Assembly (NCBI GenBank): GCA_031553075.1
Contig: JAVBLX010000156.1
Coordinates: forward strand, 1-8,524
Direction of reading: 5' to 3'
Source: DIGJ01 sp031553075
GTDB lineage: Bacteria; Bacillota; Clostridia; Lachnospirales; Lachnospiraceae
DNA length: 8,524 nucleotides
Shown in pieces: positions 5,986 through 8,524 of the stretch. How positions within the stretch are numbered: position 1 is the first letter of the stretch; the number at the start of each line of letters is the position of its first letter. The position numbers were made by a program, and so were the translations under genes. The notes beneath the pieces were generated by a model that ran no database searches, was not told the origin of the DNA, and was given only the letters and a program-made list of their open reading frames with translations.

Positions 5986-6738
5986 ATGGAAACTAATATA
6001 AATAAAAGACTTACACATACCGAGTTTTTACAGCGAGAGAATTATTCCTCCCATCATAAATATGATGAGGAGATGCTACAATATGAATACGTTAAAGTCG
6101 GCGACCCTCGTGCAGTTGATCTGGCAACTGAAATTTTTTCCTCCAATCTTACAGGAAAACTATCTGAGGATCCGCTTCGTAATGCACAATACCTTTTTGT
6201 CTGCTCCACAACACTAACCACTCGCTTTGTTATTGAAGGAGGCATGGAGCCTGAAACTGCGTATAATACCAGCGATTTATATATTCAAAGTGTGGATAAG
6301 TGTAAAAGCGTGAAGGAAGTCCGTCAGCTTCAGGGTGATATGATTCGTCACTTTACCAAACAGATGAGTAACTTGAAAAAACAAAACATTTATTCAAAAC
6401 CGATTGTATTCTGCCTTGACTACATATATGAGCATCTTCATCAAGTCATTACAGTGGTTGAATTAAGTAAATTTGTAGATGTCAATCCTTCCTATCTTTC
6501 AACCCTTTTTAAGAAAGAGGTCGGAACGTCTATTTCAGAATATATTCGCCATAAGCGCATAGAGGCCGCTGAAAATATGCTGAAGTATTCCCATTATACC
6601 CTAACTGAAATCAGCCAGTATTTTGATTTCAGCTCATATAGTCATTTCTCCGGCATATTTCGAAGTTATACTGGATTAACTCCAAAGGAGTATCGGAAAG
6701 AGTTCTTCAGGAAGACTGATTTTGTATCAAAATCTTAA
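5986..6738 (+). CDS. AraC-family transcriptional regulator
   Basis: Cytoplasmic DNA-binding regulator of 250 residues from the ATG (253 if a GTG at 5977 were used). The C-terminal AraC domain, about residues 139-238, has a first helix-turn-helix (VVELSKFVDVNPSYLSTLFK) and a second containing LTEISQYFDFSSYSHFSGIF. It ends in the family signature YTGLTPKEYRK. The N-terminal half is helical and not a cupin. Its run TTLTTRFVIEGGMEPETAYN followed by SDLYIQ resembles a domain common in Firmicute AraC regulators whose ligand is unknown. There is no receiver domain, so control is by ligand or protein contact rather than phosphorylation. It is divergent from the sugar acetyltransferase and converges with a carboxylesterase. 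The most likely target is the acetyltransferase together with its own promoter, which is inference from gene order and the shared inverted repeat. Confidence 0.92.
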   Translation: METNINKRLTHTEFLQRENYSSHHKYDEEMLQYEYVKVGDPRAVDLATEIFSSNLTGKLSEDPLRNAQYLFVCSTTLTTRFVIEGGMEPETAYNTSDLYIQSVDKCKSVKEVRQLQGDMIRHFTKQMSNLKKQNIYSKPIVFCLDYIYEHLHQVITVVELSKFVDVNPSYLSTLFKKEVGTSISEYIRHKRIEAAENMLKYSHYTLTEISQYFDFSSYSHFSGIFRSYTGLTPKEYRKEFFRKTDFVSKS

Positions 6739-6784
6739 AATAAAGTCTAAAATGCAATCACATCCATATTTTCCCAATATATCA

Positions 6785-6831
6785 AACCCCCTCCGGGAAC
6801 AGCTTAATCTGAAGTGTTCCCAGAGGGGGTT
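6785..6831. terminator. GC-rich hairpin terminator between convergent genes
   Basis: AACCCCCTC (6785-6793) pairs with GAGGGGGTT (6823-6831). After one C/A mismatch, GGGAAC (6795-6800) pairs with GTTCCC (6816-6821), and a small inner CTT/AAG stem is possible. The T-tracts are modest on both sides (TTAAGTGTCTTAATTT on +, GTTTGATAT on -). It lies between the AraC stop and the carboxylesterase stop and probably serves both genes. Confidence 0.75.
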
Positions 6832-6872
6832 AAGTGTCTTAATTTACCCCAACACCTTTTGAAATATTATGC

Positions 6873-8462
6873 TTAATGCTGAATGTCCTGCTGCTGCATC
6901 ATTTTCATTAAATTAAATGGAGGCAATACATCATCCATCAGCTTCAATAGTTCATCATCAAAGTTATTTGCTACGCGGCACTCACGATCAAAGATCATGG
7001 TTGGCTCTTCTTCTGCCGTTACAGTTTTCCACTCTGGTAGCTTACCACCGTTTGGATCTCCAGTGCGAGCAAATTGCATCAAGGCATCAAACATCTTTTC
7101 TTCCAGTTCATCAGAAACACCAGGAATATTGCAGATTTCCACCCGGTCTGTATTGCGGAAGAAGAATGGGATATCCGAACAATGCCATGCCACTTTTCCA
7201 TTCTGGAAGCCTTCAAAATTCAAAGTAAATTCGTATAAATAGGTAGGCGCCTTGCCGCCAGCTGCATGCGCTTTCGCCAATTCTTTTGATGGTGCTCTAA
7301 AGACACGGTCAAGTACCAGTAAATCAAGGGCATGCTTATCTGGAAATGCTTTCTGAAACAATTCGATTGCTTTTCCAGCATGCTTTTTATATTGCTTTTC
7401 TACCAATGCAAGAACTGCTTTTTCATCTAAACTATCCTTATTGTGCTCCTGCGGTGCAAACGCAAATTCCCCAAATACGGATCCTACCATAAGCGGAATG
7501 GTCTTGGCATGTTCGGTAAATCCTACAATCAATGGTTCTCCCAGATAGTAATCATTTGGTGTTGGTGACATTGCCACATTACCACCAGTGATGGCAATCG
7601 GCATAAACACCTTATTATATGCCTCGGCTAAATCATGATAAGATGCCTTTTCCAACGTTTTAATATCCCCTTTGCCAAAGGAAAATTTCTTTCCTTCGCT
7701 AAGATGTTTTATCATGGAATTAGCAAGACGCTCACAATCGCTTCCTTTCTTTGGTGCTGGCATCAGCTTGCCATCAGAAACACCACTCATAACAAAGGCT
7801 TTATGGAATAAGCCATCCGCTGCTGGAATCTGCATGAGTCCGGTAACCTTCATGCCACCACCAGATTGTCCAAAAATCGTTACATTCCCTGCATCTCCAC
7901 CAAATTCAGCAATATTGTCTCTTACCCATTCCAAGGCTGCTACTAAATCAGCGAGTCCTAAAACACCAGAATTAGCATATTCCGGGCCGAAACTGGAAAC
8001 ATCCAGATGTCCTAATATATTAAGTCTATGGTTTACAGTTACTACTACGGTATCTCCATGTTTACACATGTTTGAGCCATCATAAGCTTCCTGTTCAATA
8101 GAAGACCCCATACTATAACCGCCCCCATGCAGCCATACCAGAACCGGCTTCTTAGCGTCTTTCTCCAATGCATTGGTCCAGACGTTGAGATTTAAGCAAT
8201 TCTCATCCTGTGGCCAGTAACGATGAGGAACCATCAACTCTCCTGTCGGTTTTTCCGGACTTGTAAGCGGACAAACCATTCCATAGGAGCATGCATCCTT
8301 TACACCTTCCCAAGGTGTGACTTTCGTCGGCATTTGAAAACGTTTTGCCTCTGCGTATGGAATTCCTTTGAAAATATAAACTCCATCAAAAAAATAACCC
8401 TTCAGTTTACCCGCTTTGGTTTGTACCGGTAAAACATCGTCAAATCGAAATACTTTTGCCAT
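6873..8462 (-). CDS. type-B carboxylesterase (alpha/beta hydrolase)
   Basis: Serine hydrolase of the carboxylesterase/para-nitrobenzyl-esterase family that cleaves carboxylic esters. Its 529 residues are typical for the family. There is no signal peptide or membrane segment, so it is probably cytoplasmic. Visible features are the N-terminal GIPYAEAKRFQMP, the DENCLNLNVW motif (86-95), the oxyanion hole HGGG (112-115), nucleophile S200 in GQSGGG, acid E332 in GSVFGEFAF, and H427 in WHCSDIPFFF. The triad is therefore complete. The elbow is GQSGGG rather than the commoner GESAGG, a variant that occurs in bacterial members. The start is supported by AAGGAGGAA upstream, at a somewhat long spacing of about 10 bases. 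It converges with the AraC gene and has its own promoter at the right edge, so it is not obviously in an operon with anything in the window. The substrate cannot be told from sequence; acetylated sugars or plant phenolic esters are only guesses. Confidence 0.95.
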   Translation of the reverse strand: MAKVFRFDDVLPVQTKAGKLKGYFFDGVYIFKGIPYAEAKRFQMPTKVTPWEGVKDACSYGMVCPLTSPEKPTGELMVPHRYWPQDENCLNLNVWTNALEKDAKKPVLVWLHGGGYSMGSSIEQEAYDGSNMCKHGDTVVVTVNHRLNILGHLDVSSFGPEYANSGVLGLADLVAALEWVRDNIAEFGGDAGNVTIFGQSGGGMKVTGLMQIPAADGLFHKAFVMSGVSDGKLMPAPKKGSDCERLANSMIKHLSEGKKFSFGKGDIKTLEKASYHDLAEAYNKVFMPIAITGGNVAMSPTPNDYYLGEPLIVGFTEHAKTIPLMVGSVFGEFAFAPQEHNKDSLDEKAVLALVEKQYKKHAGKAIELFQKAFPDKHALDLLVLDRVFRAPSKELAKAHAAGGKAPTYLYEFTLNFEGFQNGKVAWHCSDIPFFFRNTDRVEICNIPGVSDELEEKMFDALMQFARTGDPNGGKLPEWKTVTAEEEPTMIFDRECRVANNFDDELLKLMDDVLPPFNLMKMMQQQDIQH

Positions 8463-8489
8463 GGTAGCAATTCCTCCTTCATCTTATAC

Positions 8490-8517
8490 AAAATAGCACA
8501 ATTAATAGACATGTTAA
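8490..8517 (-). promoter_or_regulatory. promoter of the carboxylesterase gene
   Basis: On the - strand, TTAACA (8512-8517, five of six matches to the -35 consensus) is followed after 16 bases by TATTTT (8490-8495). An extended -10 TGC directly precedes that hexamer. The ribosome binding site GAAGGAGGAA follows at 8471-8480. An alternative -10, TATAAG, lies a few bases downstream. Further upstream DNA is cut off by the window edge. Confidence 0.5.
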
Positions 8518-8524
8518 CTATTAT

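Noticed and set aside
6917..7242. Two overlapping + strand frames opposite the carboxylesterase C-terminal part
   Set aside because: Mutually overlapping antisense frames with no domain and no start signal.
7672..8085. 137-codon open frame on the + strand opposite the carboxylesterase
   Set aside because: It lies wholly antisense to a clear enzyme gene with intact motifs, has no recognisable domain and no good ribosome binding site.
1..8524. CRISPR array, insertion sequence, prophage, toxin-antitoxin pair, tRNA or rRNA
   Set aside because: No regularly spaced repeats, transposase or integrase motifs, small paired ORFs or structural RNA signatures were seen on either strand.

Overview
The window looks like chromosomal DNA from a low-GC, motile, anaerobic Firmicute, most likely a Clostridia/Lachnospiraceae-type genome. 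The signs are AT-rich intergenic DNA, strong GGAGG ribosome binding sites, a YesN-type AraC response regulator, a Clostridia-style chemoreceptor and compact hairpin terminators. The genus cannot be fixed from the sequence alone.

Layout, left to right. (1) A 529-residue response regulator with a receiver domain and a C-terminal AraC DNA-binding domain reads rightward from the very edge; its usual partner kinase would lie just outside to the left. (2) It converges, across a bidirectional terminator, with a leftward membrane chemoreceptor of about 683 residues. The sensor domain of this receptor carries what looks like the complete dCache_1 amino-acid-binding signature. (3) A leftward alanine-racemase-family gene follows, visibly more AT-rich than its neighbours, with its own terminator on the receptor side. 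(4) A leftward sugar O-acetyltransferase (maltose/galactoside acetyltransferase family) is divergent from (5) a rightward AraC-family regulator. Their shared 157-base promoter region holds a spaced inverted repeat, a candidate operator. (6) The AraC gene converges, across a GC-rich hairpin, with a leftward cytoplasmic type-B carboxylesterase, whose promoter lies at the right edge.

How they work together. Every gene except the edge response regulator appears to be its own transcription unit: terminators separate the units, and each gene has its own ribosome binding site. The best-supported functional pair is the AraC regulator with the divergent acetyltransferase. The response regulator probably acts with an off-window kinase on off-window targets. 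The chemoreceptor probably senses amino acids. No RNA genes, mobile elements, CRISPR arrays or phage genes were seen, and no intergenic stretch exceeds 300 bases. I found no convincing novel multi-gene system; the most notable points are the receptor's ligand motif, the atypical racemase and the candidate operator.
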